Of a DNA stretch of 64,000 nt, positions 33,551-44,696 are shown piece by piece. Both the position numbers and the translations under genes were made by a program. The notes beneath the pieces were generated by a model. It saw only the letters and a program-made list of their open reading frames with translations, made no database searches and was not told the DNA's origin. This DNA comes from Vesta saturnalis. Lineage: Eukaryota > Arthropoda > Insecta > Coleoptera > Lampyridae. The stretch's first letter is position 1, and each line of letters starts with the position of its first letter. Location of the stretch: positions 202,001-266,000 of the forward strand of contig JARFJB010002038.1 in the NCBI GenBank assembly GCA_036346205.1, given 5' to 3'.

Positions 33551-33567
33551 TCCCTGCTCGGGCGCCA
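33551..33567 (-). other. Primer-binding site of the gypsy-like element (tRNA-Lys type)
   Basis: On the minus strand it reads TGGCGCCCGAGCAGGGA, differing at one position from the well-known tRNA-Lys-type PBS. It lies just inside the right LTR-like region, where a minus-strand element must have it. Confidence 0.65.
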
Positions 33568-33599
33568 ATCTATAACGCTTTTATGTCCGGTGTACGGTT

Positions 33600-34110
33600 A
33601 GTTCTTAAAAGAATTATTTAATGTGGGTGGGGCGGTGAATTTTGGAGTGTCGGTCACCGTAAAATCGTATTTCTCGCGCGCCAATCTAGGTGGGTGGTAA
33701 CCTAGAGACCTATATCCTTCAGTGTCAACACTGAATCTAGTGGGGCCGGTTTCCCAAGAGTCTTCGAAGGTTTACAGAGGTGACGATTGGTAGCACTTCT
33801 CTCTTTATTGAATCGGAAATCTGCGGTCCGGGTAGTATGAATTAAAAAAATTATTAGTTGAGCAAAAAATAAATCCTTGTACAGGAATCGGAAGCAATTG
33901 TGCTATAATCCGGATAGAAAAAAATCGTTATATAAATTGAAAAATAGGCCACATAATAGTTAGCCAAACGGCAAAAGAAGATAAACGAAAATCTTGATCT
34001 CGGTTGAAAAAAATTATTATCTCGGTTAAATGGGTTGAAACCAAATCAGACAATTTCGCAGGCGAACAAAGCGCGTAGCGAAGGATATAAGAAACAATTC
34101 CACCAAAAAA
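33600..34110 (-). repeat. Right LTR of the gypsy-like element
   Basis: Counterpart of the split left LTR, uninterrupted here. Exact ends are uncertain because the two copies have diverged (roughly 75-80 percent alike by eye) and the right copy has an extra ~60 bp near 34020-34080. Confidence 0.65.
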
Positions 34111-34491
34111 GCAGTAGCTAGACGGGTCTGTCTAAAATAATTAATAGGGTAGAAGGAAAAAACAATAATCCGGCCGCAACCAAAACTGTTCGTCTAAACG
34201 TAGAAAAAACTATCAATTATGGACATTTGCTCACGTTGGGAACTAAACCTAACTTCTGGTTTAATGGACTGACCACTGACAATCGAAAATAAAAATATAT
34301 ACCTACTTCAATGATTAAGGATGCTAACTCACAGAAAAAGATAAAAAAAAAATTGCTAACTTTGGCGGAAGACAAATTAAATTCTCGTGTAAAAATAAAA
34401 ACTAATTTCTGAGCCGCGAGTCTAAAATTAAAAGAAAAGGTTTAAAAAATAACGAATAAACGAAAAATAACGAATCACGAAAGCGAGGGAG

Positions 34492-35504
34492 AATAGTATT
34501 TTACATTATTAGCATGGTAAATAGAGAAGTTTCTTGGCGAGCCGTCAGGCGAGGCTGTAATCTCCTCCAGCCAGTAAAAATTGTTACCTTGCGTATAATG
34601 TTAATGTAATATATTTTAATTGCTATTCATTCCTAAATTATTTTAAAAATGTGAATTTATGATATACATTTATTGGTTACTCAATAGTAAAAATGCATTA
34701 ACTTAACTAAACTTAAGTAAAATCACTTTTACAAGCTACTCACGTGTTTACATGTATTTTACCATGTTAAACAGTTTTATTGGCGATAGGATGAGGATGA
34801 CTGGCGAGCCGTTAGGCGAGCCTGCCACATCCTTGAGCCAGTAAAAACGGTTACCTGGCGTGCCATGTATAATATTTTACTTGTTTTCATTTGTAAATAA
34901 ACTGAAAACTCATAATGAAGTAAAATTTTCCTTTCTTTCATAACAACCATTATATTTTCAAAAATGTCTCGCAACCTTTCAAATTATTAGTATTGGAAAC
35001 GGCGCTTATAGTTTATTTTACTATTATTTATCTAATACAATGTGAAGGAGGTAAGGTCGTCTCTAAGTTGTAAAAAATCAACAACTTTCGTCTCAAACCT
35101 GTAAATTTCTTAACTAGTAGCTAAGTTGTTAAGATTGACTTTCAACGACAATAAGCTGACTTGGTAAATTGACATTTACAAATGAGTAAAAAAAATTTAC
35201 AAGTCAACTACCATTAATAGCATGTGCATGTGTGATCGTAATTTACAATGAGTAACCCGGTGTCGTAGTAATACTTTAAGCCATGGCTGACGAGATATTT
35301 ACAAATGTCATTATAAAAACATTTGTATCATAAACTCACATTTTTAATATAATATACCAATGAATAACAAACAAAATATATTACATTATACGCAAGGTAG
35401 CAGTTTTTACTGTATCAAGATTACAGGTTCGCCTAATGGCTCGCCAATAGACTTCTCTCGCCAGTAAAAACCTATTTACCACGCTAATAATGTAAAATAC
35501 TATT
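34492..35504. mobile_element. Non-autonomous inverted-repeat element with internal hairpin units
   Basis: The termini AATAGTATTTTACATTATTA-GCATGGTAAATAG (left) and its inverse on the right match over ~130-200 bp. Three related units (34535-34595, 34785-34860, 35415-35475 inverted) share TTTTACTGGCGAG, GGCGAGCCGTTAGGCGAGCCTG and CCAGTAAAAA-GTTACC. Each unit is itself nearly palindromic. The block ACTCAATAGTAAAAATGCAT...TTAACTAAACTTAAG occurs inside (34678-34715) and, inverted, just outside the right end (35525-35580), so copies are nested or duplicated. No coding capacity. Confidence 0.7.
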
Positions 35505-35639
35505 ACACGTTAGTAGCTTGTTAAAGTGAATTGACATAGCTTAAGTTTAGTTAGGTTAATGCATGTTTACTATTGAGTAACAAATAAAATTAATTTATAA
35601 AAATTTAAGATAACATCAAAAATCATACTCAGTTGGATT

Positions 35640-35960
35640 CTCTTCGATAATTTCGGTGATAGGGGGATCGATAGCGTTTTACAACATATCCAGATGCGAT
35701 TCTTCAGTTAAGTTTCGCTCAATGAATAGAGGTGCAATGATATGGATTCCCAGTATGCCAGTACATTTTCTGTGGACAATGGGTGCGGGTCTCCCGAAAA
35801 ATGAAGATTTGTATCACTTAAAATTCTCCACGCAGTAGAAGGAAAACTGGAGAAACATCCGCGACATGCGTAGTTAATTGTTGGGGATCGACTACCAATT
35901 CACCAATAATCTCGATTTGTCTTTCTTACGGGATATGTTTATGACCTAGTAGCTTTTTAT
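35640..35960 (-). pseudogene. Tc1/mariner-superfamily transposase remnant
   Basis: The minus strand encodes, in broken frames, IEIIGELVVDPQQLTTHVAD (helix-turn-helix region) and then LGIHIIAPLFIERNLTEESH followed by LDML and AIDPPI, matching the N-V-W-A-G-I-x-G-x-x-I-G-P-x-F block of DUF4817-containing Tc1/mariner transposases. Short and dead. The sense frame 35656-35838 is a shadow. Confidence 0.5.
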
Positions 35961-35969
35961 TATTCACAC

Positions 35970-38080
35970 TAGCAGTAGCTGTGAATTAAGCTATAAGTTC
36001 CCTAAGGTATTTTCTACAAATAAGGAAATCTAGAAAGCGGTCTTAAAAATTCCGCCATTTTGTATATTGAGTTAATATTCTAGGGTTATAAAGTACTCAC
36101 TTAAGAGTACATTAAGAGTATTAGTTTATTATAATGCAAACATGTGGCAAATTCCATTCAACTCAAAAATCTCTATGTTGAAAATTCTAGAAATATAAAT
36201 GTTATCTTTTTTCATTACCACCTGGTACACTATCTAGTCAGCACAAAAAATAAAATTTAAAAATGTGGACTTGTACTTAAACTTTGCTATTTATTTGAGC
36301 AGGTGTAAAAGAGATTTTTTAAGTCAATCGAAAATGTCGATTGGGCAAAATACTAACTTCAACATTTTATTGTATTAAAACTATGATTTAGGCCCCTATA
36401 AACACTTCACCATGGCATTTGGTATGAAATTTACAACTTCCCTTCAAATCAGTTACATGCAAATAAGAGTCTATGAACAGTAAATACCACGCTCTGTATG
36501 TATGTGTTGTACAACTGACAGGAGAAAATAAATGCTCAAAGTAAAATTTCTAGTTTGAATGAGTATTTTAAAAAGACCCTTATTCCTAAACCTACTAAAC
36601 CAAAAAATGAATTGTACAATGAACGGCTTCCATGGTAAAAAAATATAAACTTCTTACGGCTTCCTAAAATACCTAAAAGATTAGAAACCAACATTTGACC
36701 AATTTGTAAAAAGATTTCAAAGGATTATTTGTGGATGTAAATATTATTAAAAAATAACGTTGTTGCTTTTTATTTTCCTATTATTTCAAAAAGGAAATTA
36801 AAAAATATTTCTTGAATTGTGTATAAAATCAATGTTTACTAATACAACACGTCATAGGCATTTGTAGGTTGACGTCGATATCTTTAATGTTAATACATCC
36901 ACAGCTTCATCATGAACATCAACAGAAGTAAACAACAATGCTTAAACCAGCAAATAAATAGAACAAACAGCCAAGTATTGCAATAACATTTATATTGTAC
37001 AGTAAAGTTTCAACAAACAGGCCTATTTTCCCACTACTCTGGCAGAACTTACTAGATCAACCTAAACGTTATATTATAATGAGAGCGGAACTTGGTCAAC
37101 TATATGTTAGCCTGACCATTCAGGAAACATGCTTAGTCAGCCTTTCAGCTACTGAACTTCCATGAATGTACCCAATGACAAACCCAGGTGTTTATTTTTA
37201 CTGCATTACATTGTTGTAGTGCAATACCTAAATTCAATTAGAAACGATGCTTGGGTTTGAGTTTTTGAAAAAGCAAAGATGGTTTTAAGTAGAACATTTA
37301 TTTGTTTCAATGTATAATGACGATGTATGCCATCTGATATGAATTTTAAATATACTGTTTTTGTCATTTACCACTGATATCGACAATCTTATTTTATTAT
37401 AAGTGATTCAGTGACGTACCAAGGGGGGATATACCCCCCAAGCGCCCAAATCTTCCGTTCTATTTTACGCTTATTTTTATTAACCCTGAAAAAAATTAAA
37501 GCGTTACTTAAATGTACCAAGAAAAAACAAACTTTATTTCGTTGAATAAATGTTTTTTTTTTTCCGATTTTCAGTTTTCTTAAGTAGTGTAATGTGTAAC
37601 TTATCAGACAACCTAGTAATGAAAGCAAATCCAATGTTATTAATTGAACAAAACAATTAAAAGTTCTATTTAAATTAGGGATGCTTCTGAGAACAGGGGC
37701 TTAATTCAGTTCAGTAAAGGTAAATAAAAATTAACTATTGCATACTGTTAAAATGCATTGTATTCGTAAATTAGTTGGGAAAACGAACCTTCCAAACGTA
37801 GACAAGAATAGAAAACTGAAACGGATCCTAAGAGTTAAGAGATTGAGATAATAATTAAAAAGCAATTTTAGAACATTCTATACACTAGAATTTCATAATA
37901 ATGAATCATATATATTTTAGTATTATTATTAAATAATAGCGACCATCGATCGGATATATAAGTCATAGTTGTATCAGAAAGATGACCTTATCTAGATATT
38001 TCTATTTCTGGAATTATCTCGAACATCGGCATTTCCTACATCAAAAACGCTAAGTAGAGGGGATCAGTCACAGTGCGTGT
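35970..38080. other. AT-rich intronic sequence, nothing recognised
   Basis: About 2 kb between the transposase remnant and the R2-like element. No coding frame with recognisable motifs on either strand. Confidence 0.4.
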
Positions 38081-38386
38081 TAATATACACGATCCAGGTG
38101 CAGGGTGTGTTTAAAAAGTTGCAAGTGCGGTGGCGGTCTAATATTCGTTCATAAGACATTGTTTTATTATTCATTTTTATTTACTAATTTTTTTAGTTCG
38201 TTTGTTAAAATAGTTAGTGAACTATGAAAGTATGAGTAATTTAAGTTGATTGGCAAATTTCTTAAAAAGGATAAAATTTTATGAAAATGAAGCATCGAGA
38301 TCAAGCTCATTTGCCGGTGCCACAGAGGCAGACGAACCTAATAAAGATGAAAAAGTCAGTCACAGTAGTATTGAATAATATTCTTT

Positions 38387-40105
38387 ATGAATAAAGAAGA
38401 AAGTGATGGGTATGAGAAGGATAGATACTTAGAAAGGCCATACAAATGCAGCGGAAGAATGAAAAATAAAATATCCGAATTTGTTAAAAAAATAAATACA
38501 CAAGATTTGACAGAAGCAGGAACTTCAACTTTATCACAATTTTGTGCTAAATGTAATAAATCTATTAATATCCATAATACAAAGAAACATAAAAACGAAA
38601 AAATTCCAATAAACTCGACACAACAAAATCAAAATTTTATTGAAGAATCTGTAAATAAATGTCAATACTGTCAAAAATTATTCAAATCACAAAGGGGAAT
38701 ACATACTCACATTCGAAAGGCACACCCAGAAATATATCGTCAAAAATTATTAGAAAATGAAGAGATAATCGAGGAAAAAATATCAGATCATGTTCAACAA
38801 AATAACTCGAACAATGAATTACATAAAGAAATTTTGCTATGGCAAAAGGAATTCAATGCAAAATTTTTAAATGAACAAACATTTAGCCAAAAAGTTGAAG
38901 ATTTTAGTGGATTTCTATTAAAATTCCTTAACCAGCTACCAGGCCCAAAACACCCGGCAAAAATATTTTATGAGGCAAGAAAAAGAAAAGGTTTCAAACG
39001 TTCTAATAATATGTATACCAAAACTACAAATCCCAAAAGATTATCAAAACGTAATAGAGAAAAACATAAACAAGAATATGAATACCAACTAACTCAATAT
39101 CTTTATTACAACCAACGTCGCAAAGCAGTTAGAAGAATATATGAAAAAAATAATCAAAATTGTAAACTAGATCCTAATATTGTTTACGATTTTTACATAA
39201 ATAAATTTGAAACACCCAATAATTTTTGCCTAGAAGATAATTACCCGATAATTGACACAGAAGAACAAAAAAAAATTAGTGACGAATATAAAGCTGAAAT
39301 TTCAGTTGAAGAAATCACCAAATGCATCAAATCAATAAAAATAGATACTTCACCAGGCCCAGACAGAATAATTATGAGATGTATAAAGAATAATATAAAT
39401 ATCATAGAAATTCTAGCAAAAATAGGAAATATTATGTTAGATACAGGTTTCGTTCCAAACTCTTTTAAACAAGCAAGAACAATTTTAATTCATAAAAAAG
39501 GTAATACCGATGATTTAAATAATTTTAGACCTATTTCAATTTGTTCGTTATTGCGAAGAATTATAGAAAAAGTTCTTGACAAATATATTCGAAATTTTAT
39601 TCACATAAACGTCAATCAAAGAGGTTTTATGCATATACAAGGATGTCTAATTAATAATAATATTATAGAAACTATTCTTGAAAAATCAAAACAATTAAAA
39701 CAAAATACATCCTTAATTTTTTTAGATATTGAAAAAGCTTATGACAATATAGGTCATAAACATTTAATTAAAATAATAAAATCCTCAAAAATTCCTACTA
39801 AATTACAAAATTTAATTATAAACCTGCAATGCAATAATGAATCTTTTGTTGATTTAGGATTTAAAAGAACTAAGAAATTTCAAATTAATAATGGTATTTT
39901 GCAAGGGTCTCCTCTATCTCCTATTTTATTTAATTTAGCAATTAATCATATATTTGAAGAACTTTCAGAGCCAGATATAACAAATTTATTTGGATTTAGA
40001 ATTAGCGATGACAAATCTATAAATCCAATAACAATTTTAGGATATGCTGATGATGCTGTAATAATAGGAAAGATTATAATGCAACATCTAATATATTATT
40101 TATGA
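38387..40105 (+). CDS. R2-like ORF, N-terminal fingers and reverse transcriptase
   Basis: 572 codons open. Zinc fingers: CAKCNKSINIHNTKKH (CCHH-like, residue ~53 on) and CQYCQKLFKSQRGIHTHIRK followed by AH (C2H2, ~93-114). The region to ~300 includes a Myb-like basic section. RT begins with TSPGPDRIIMR, then FKQARTILIHKKGN, NNFRPISICS, LRRIIEKVL, NQRGFMHIQG, LIFLDIEKAYDNIGH, NNGILQGSPLSPILFNLAIN, and the active site ILGYADDAVIIG near the C-terminal end. Translation stops at 40105 within a frameshifted zone. Codon use is A-rich like the surroundings, and the long open frame indicates recent activity. Enzyme role: target-primed reverse transcription. Confidence 0.88.
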   Translation: MNKEESDGYEKDRYLERPYKCSGRMKNKISEFVKKINTQDLTEAGTSTLSQFCAKCNKSINIHNTKKHKNEKIPINSTQQNQNFIEESVNKCQYCQKLFKSQRGIHTHIRKAHPEIYRQKLLENEEIIEEKISDHVQQNNSNNELHKEILLWQKEFNAKFLNEQTFSQKVEDFSGFLLKFLNQLPGPKHPAKIFYEARKRKGFKRSNNMYTKTTNPKRLSKRNREKHKQEYEYQLTQYLYYNQRRKAVRRIYEKNNQNCKLDPNIVYDFYINKFETPNNFCLEDNYPIIDTEEQKKISDEYKAEISVEEITKCIKSIKIDTSPGPDRIIMRCIKNNINIIEILAKIGNIMLDTGFVPNSFKQARTILIHKKGNTDDLNNFRPISICSLLRRIIEKVLDKYIRNFIHINVNQRGFMHIQGCLINNNIIETILEKSKQLKQNTSLIFLDIEKAYDNIGHKHLIKIIKSSKIPTKLQNLIINLQCNNESFVDLGFKRTKKFQINNGILQGSPLSPILFNLAINHIFEELSEPDITNLFGFRISDDKSINPITILGYADDAVIIGKIIMQHLIYYL

Positions 40106-40664
40106 TAGAAAATAAATTTGACGAAATAGGATTAAAATTAATTATAATAAATCGTCAGGAATATCACTAGATAAAGGAAATTAATTAATAGATCATTTTC
40201 ATGCAAAAATAGTAACGTAATAAAACTATTGGATCAGAAGAAAAATAAAATATTTAGGAGTAACTTTTCAGACAAATTAATATTTGAAGAAGATATTATT
40301 TTAAAAAATTTAGTACTAATTTGGAAATTTTAACTAAATCTACATTATTAAATGCACACCAAAATTAAATATACTAAATCAATACATCTCACCATGCTTA
40401 ATATATCCTTTACAAACAGCTCCATTAAATAAACTTTCAAAAATATTTTTAGACAAAGTTGACAAACTTATAAGAAGTAGCGTTAGAGAAATCATACAAC
40501 TCCCAGGAGACACTCCAAATAATTTTTTATGCTCATCAAAAAATGTTAGAGATCTAGAAATTTTTAATTCTTATTGGGAGGCTTTCATTCAACAATTTAA
40601 CAAATTTCGTTTATTAGAAAATTCCAACTGTGAATTAATTAAAAAAAATTTTGAGGAAAATAAA

Positions 40665-41483
40665 ATGTCATGTCTATTAAAATTAAATATAGATAACAAA
40701 GATATAAATATTTTAGAGATTTCTAAGAAACAAACAAAATCTATTAGATCAATTTTACGTGAAAGGGAATTTCAAAATTGGACTAATCATACTCAAAAGG
40801 GCAAAGGGGTTATTTTATATAGACAAGTCAAAAGTAGTAACAAATGGGTTTATCAAAAAAATGGACTAAGTATTTCTGAATGGACAGACTGCATTAAGAT
40901 GTCTTGTAATGTTTCCGCAGTTCGAACAATCCCAGGTCGCAGTACTCACACATCCCATTGCCGAAGATGCAATGAGTTTGAAACACTTGCTCACGTGTTG
41001 GGTTTCTGTAACTATGGTGAATTGTTACGAATTAAAAGACACAATGATGTAAGACAGATTATTGCAGATAATTTGCGAAATAAGGGATGGGAGGTTCATG
41101 AAGAAATAATGGGACTATCTTCATTAGATAGTATTAGAAGAGTGGACATCTTAGCTATCAACAGAAAAACTAATAAAAATTATATTATAGATCCCACTAT
41201 TAGATTCGAAGATAATGAGGAACAACCGGATAAAGTAGATTTAGAAAAAAAAGCCATATATGAACCTACGATCGATTATTACGCAAAGAAATACGATATT
41301 CAAAATATCAAGGTAATAGGTTTAATGTTTGGAGCTAGAGGTACCTTTACAAGGAACTATATTGATTTTAGAAAATTTTTTAATCTCGATAAAAATTTAG
41401 ATAACGAGATTGTAATTAAAATTTTTAAATATTCAGTATATATACTTAGAAACCATTTATTTGGTTCGAAACATTTAATATAA
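40665..41483 (+). CDS. R2-like ORF, C-terminal CCHC finger and restriction-like endonuclease
   Basis: 272 open codons, the continuation of the R2-like protein after a decayed ~560-bp thumb region. The CCHC knuckle CRRCNEFETLAHVLGFC is at residues 99-115. The endonuclease has RHNDVRQIIADNL, GWEVHEE, then RRVDILAINRK with D161 and YIIDPTIRFE with D176, the two catalytic acidic positions; the usual Pro before the first Asp is Val here. It ends in a hydrophobic tail and TAA. The initiating Met shown is not a true start, since the frame opens upstream of it. Confidence 0.88.
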   Translation: MSCLLKLNIDNKDINILEISKKQTKSIRSILREREFQNWTNHTQKGKGVILYRQVKSSNKWVYQKNGLSISEWTDCIKMSCNVSAVRTIPGRSTHTSHCRRCNEFETLAHVLGFCNYGELLRIKRHNDVRQIIADNLRNKGWEVHEEIMGLSSLDSIRRVDILAINRKTNKNYIIDPTIRFEDNEEQPDKVDLEKKAIYEPTIDYYAKKYDIQNIKVIGLMFGARGTFTRNYIDFRKFFNLDKNLDNEIVIKIFKYSVYILRNHLFGSKHLI

Positions 41484-41649
41484 TTCATTTTTAATTAATT
41501 ATATAATTTTTCATTCAATGAAAATGTTATTATTATTATTATTATATTCATGTTATTTTTGTTTATACGTTACTATGTCATTTTAGGCAAACTATTATTG
41601 TAATAGTTAGTTTTTATGTCAATAAAATATATATAACAATACTGCCAAC

Positions 41650-44600
41650 AGTGCTATCCAAAGCCAGCATTTACGGAATCAGAATGATATTGGAAATTTT
41701 CTAAACATATCTGTTCCATAAAAACTAAATACAATAGAATCGTTCTAGGTTCCACCACCATCATACATGTTCCCCTTAATTAATAAGTTTAAAAATAGAA
41801 AACCGAAACTGCGGTTTAAACATAAGTGGTTACTGGCTTTGTTATTCCGCTAAAGAAGAAAGCGCATTCTGTAAATACAGTGTATTCTTTGCTCAACTGG
41901 AGGTGTTGGGGACCAGCCTTTGGTTCCTTGGTTAAAGTAAAAATGGATAAGGCAAGGAAGTGAGTATATAAGGTTTTTTAAGCAAGCGCTAACTCATACT
42001 ATAAGACGAGTTCTTGCTACAAATAAATTAACTATTATCTTTTTGTACGTATGTAGTTCAGTTTTGTGTACTAACATAGCTAAAAGGTCGTCGTATTTGC
42101 CAAAAATAAAATAGAAACCACTGGTATTTTGTAAAAAAATTCTATAAAGTTTTGTTTTTCTTTTACATTTGTATATATTCAACGCGCACAAAGCAGTAAA
42201 TTTCATAAAGATTCAATTTGGGCTTATGAAAATTTAGTCAAAATACAAAGCGGGGCTCAAGAGAGTGTGATAGATTTAATTGATGAAAACAGAAAAAATC
42301 AAGTAGCACAAAATCAAGGTAAAATCAAGACATTAATAGAAGCAATGCTAGTTTGTGGTCAGCAAGAAATGACCATTTGGGACATAGAGATTTTGGGGAA
42401 CTTAAAATTTTCGTGCAATTTTAAAATACAGAGCTGTTTGTGATAAATTATTAAGGGACACATTAGAAACATCAAGTAAAAGAGGGAGATATATTAACCC
42501 AAGAATCCCAAATGAAATTACACACAACATTACAGTATTATCCTAAATAAACTTGTAACTAAAATGGCGTTTTCTGTTTTAGTAGATGAAACTACTGACA
42601 TTTCAATAAAACAGCAAGTAACTATGTGTAAGATATGTCAGTAAATACGAAATTCATGAAGATTTTTTACAATTTGTCGTGGCTGAAAATTTAACAGGCA
42701 AGAGTTTATCCAAGTTAATTATTAACAGTTTGGAAAATTTTGGATTAGATTTAAATAACCTTGTGGGCCAGGGATATGATGGAGCGAGTGATATGTGCTG
42801 CGAACTTTTTGAATTTAGCAGTTTCAAAAGCTTGCGAGGTACAACAAATAAGAAATTGTCCGAATATCATTGAAAGACTGTATTTTAATACACTAAAAAG
42901 AAAAAACGTCCTCTTAAAAAATATTGAAGAATCTGCTGAAAATCCTTCAGCGAAAACCCTTAAACGATTATGTACAACACACTGGACTTCAAAATACGAA
43001 GCAGTACATGATTTCTTAGAACTATTTAATTATGTCACAGAAAGCTTAGAAGAAATATCTCATTGGAAAGATTCTAATGATGCACCTATGTTACAAAATA
43101 GTCTCTATGTTCTGAATTTTTGATTGCACTAAGTCATCGATTAAATATTTAGCTTTGGCTTACCTCTTTGTCGTTTCCCACAGAAAGTTGATATTGACTT
43201 AAAAGAGGCGATTTCTAGAACAGAAAATACTGTTTTATGTTTAAAATAATTACGCCAAAAAACAGTTTGATGTTCTCTTTAATAAGTCATCAGTCATCAA
43301 CTATTTTAGGATTACCCTTTAAGTGCCATTTATTCATTTTTACCTTCCAACCTACATATACATATGTAGGTATAGAAGGTTATGTAATCGACTTTTTTTT
43401 CCCAATCGCTAAATCGGACTTATTAGCACATTTTAAAAACTTTTGGCAAAGTTTAGCCAAGATCGGCCACGATGTCTGGATGTGTGTGTTAGTATCCACA
43501 ATAACTCCTGAACGAAAAGATCTACATACTTAATATTATATTTAAACTTGTTTTCCTTTAGCTTGGATCTGATAGATTTTGGGGAAAATCCAGAGGCGGA
43601 GAGCGGGTTTGTTGGGGGGACAGTTTTTAGTTTTTATCAAATATTTCTATAACAGCTGCATATTTCAAAGATATAAAAATACCCAGATATAGACCTTAAA
43701 CATATCGATTAATTATGTTCTATGTAATTTTTGATACGCCGCGCAAGGTAAGCCTAAAAATTAATTAAATATCGGTGAAAATGGTTAAACTGTATTATTG
43801 ATATCTTACAGAAGCGAGCGGCTTTGGAATTTTTTTTAAGTTCACATATATTTATGTCTACTAATCTCTGACATTAAGTTTTAAACGTCATTCTGACTTA
43901 GATTATTGTTTTTGCTTTTACAATGTTGTCTGTTTTCGTTATGAACGTATAAAAGAAGTTTCATAGTTACCCTAAAAAAATTATAATTAAAATTATTTCC
44001 TTTAATTATTTAAGTTAGCATCTAGATGTCTATTAACCTCTGCCTGTCATGAAGTTTTAAACGTCTGTTTGACATAGATTATTGTTTTTGTTTTTACAAT
44101 GTTGCCTATTTTCGTAATAAGATTATAAAAGAGGCTAGATAATTATCCTAAAAAAATGTTATTAAAATTATTTCATTTCTTTTAATTCTCATTTGTAGAT
44201 TGGAAGGTCGTGTGGTGTTCCACGCCAGGTATTTTTATTAACCAACTTAATGAAAGATTTACTAACCATAAAAATTGTTTCCAGGAATTTGTGGTCTTGT
44301 AATCAGGAGAAGAAACAGAAATTTCAGACAGCGATAAATATAACGATGTACTTGCAATTATTTTAAAATCTGAAATTAAAATGTGGCATAAACATTTACA
44401 TAGAATTGATCCAGAAATTAAGAATAATCGTCCAGCTTTAGCACATTTGGAACTTTGTAATAAACAAGCGTATCCAAATGTTTTCAAATTATTATTAAAA
44501 TTCTGTACTGTGCCAGTCTCCACATTCACTCCGGAGATAGCCTTTACGACTTTAAAACGAATATCTTAGAAATTCAACCTCACAGAACAGACTTAATGGA

Positions 44601-44696
44601 CTGCCAATGCCAATTCCTAGGGAACTACCCATTTCAGAAGACGAAAAAATTGAGGAACATGCACAAAAGCCAAGGCGATTGGGTTTTGTATTATAA
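41650..44696 (+). mobile_element. hAT-type transposase gene (DUF4371/ZMYM-like), split by a foldback repeat
   Basis: Frames in order along the + strand: a TTF-type zinc-finger region near 41810-41930 (WLCYSAKEESAFCKYSVFF), YENLVKIQSGAQESVIDLID near 42220, catalytic-core pieces (VGQGYDGASDMCC, then TLKRLCTTHWTSKYEAVHDF), and after an interruption FTNHKNCFQEF and the hAT C-terminal dimerisation end VSTFTPEIAFTTLKRI, then RLNGLPMPIPRELPISEDEK and RRLGFVL with TAA at 44694. It starts within ~10 bp of the R2-like 3' end. Multiple shifts and stops; inactive. Confidence 0.8.
43331..44240. repeat. Foldback-family copy with tandemly duplicated arm, nested in hAT gene
   Basis: 43560-43690 matches the inner arm (GATTTTGGGGAAAATCCAG, TTTTTATCAAATATTTCT, CATATTTCAAAGATATAAAAAT). 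43800-43990 and 44010-44232 are two successive copies of the outer arm (GGCTTTGGAATTTTT, CTGACAT-AAGTTTTAAACGT, GATTATTGTTTTTGTTTTTACAATGTTG, ...). The second ends GATTGGAAGGTCGTGTGGTGTTCCACGCCAGGTATT, the family terminus. No full left arm. hAT coding sequence stops before and resumes just after it. Confidence 0.7.

Larger units (their letters stand above)
28700..34110 (-). mobile_element. Ty3/gypsy-like LTR retrotransposon, degenerate, integrase missing
   Basis: Two related LTR-like regions flank minus-strand gag and pol remnants. A primer-binding-site-like sequence, TGGCGCCCGAGCAGGGA on the minus strand at 33567-33551, matches the 3' end complement expected for a tRNA-Lys primer and adjoins the right LTR. 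From right to left come gag, a protease remnant, RT and RNase H. The RNase H end (about 30950-30790) is followed almost directly by the left LTR, so integrase was deleted. Numerous stops and shifts. Confidence 0.82.
38090..41640 (+). mobile_element. R2-like non-LTR retrotransposon with restriction-like endonuclease
   Basis: One long ORF (38387 to 41483), broken only between about 40100 and 40665, encodes N-terminal zinc fingers, RT and a C-terminal CCHC finger plus restriction-like endonuclease, the layout of the early-branching R2-type LINEs. The 3' UTR (41484-41640) has an ATT repeat and AATAAAATATATATAAC with no long poly(A). The 5' boundary is approximate. The flanks are not 28S rDNA. Confidence 0.85.

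Noticed and set aside
28700..34110. Endogenous virus with envelope gene
   Set aside because: Only gag, protease, RT and RNase H remnants are seen and no env or integrase; treated as a degenerate LTR retrotransposon.
38090..41640. Insertion of the R2-like element in 28S rDNA
   Set aside because: Neither flank resembles the conserved 28S target; both sides are AT-rich intron and transposon sequence.
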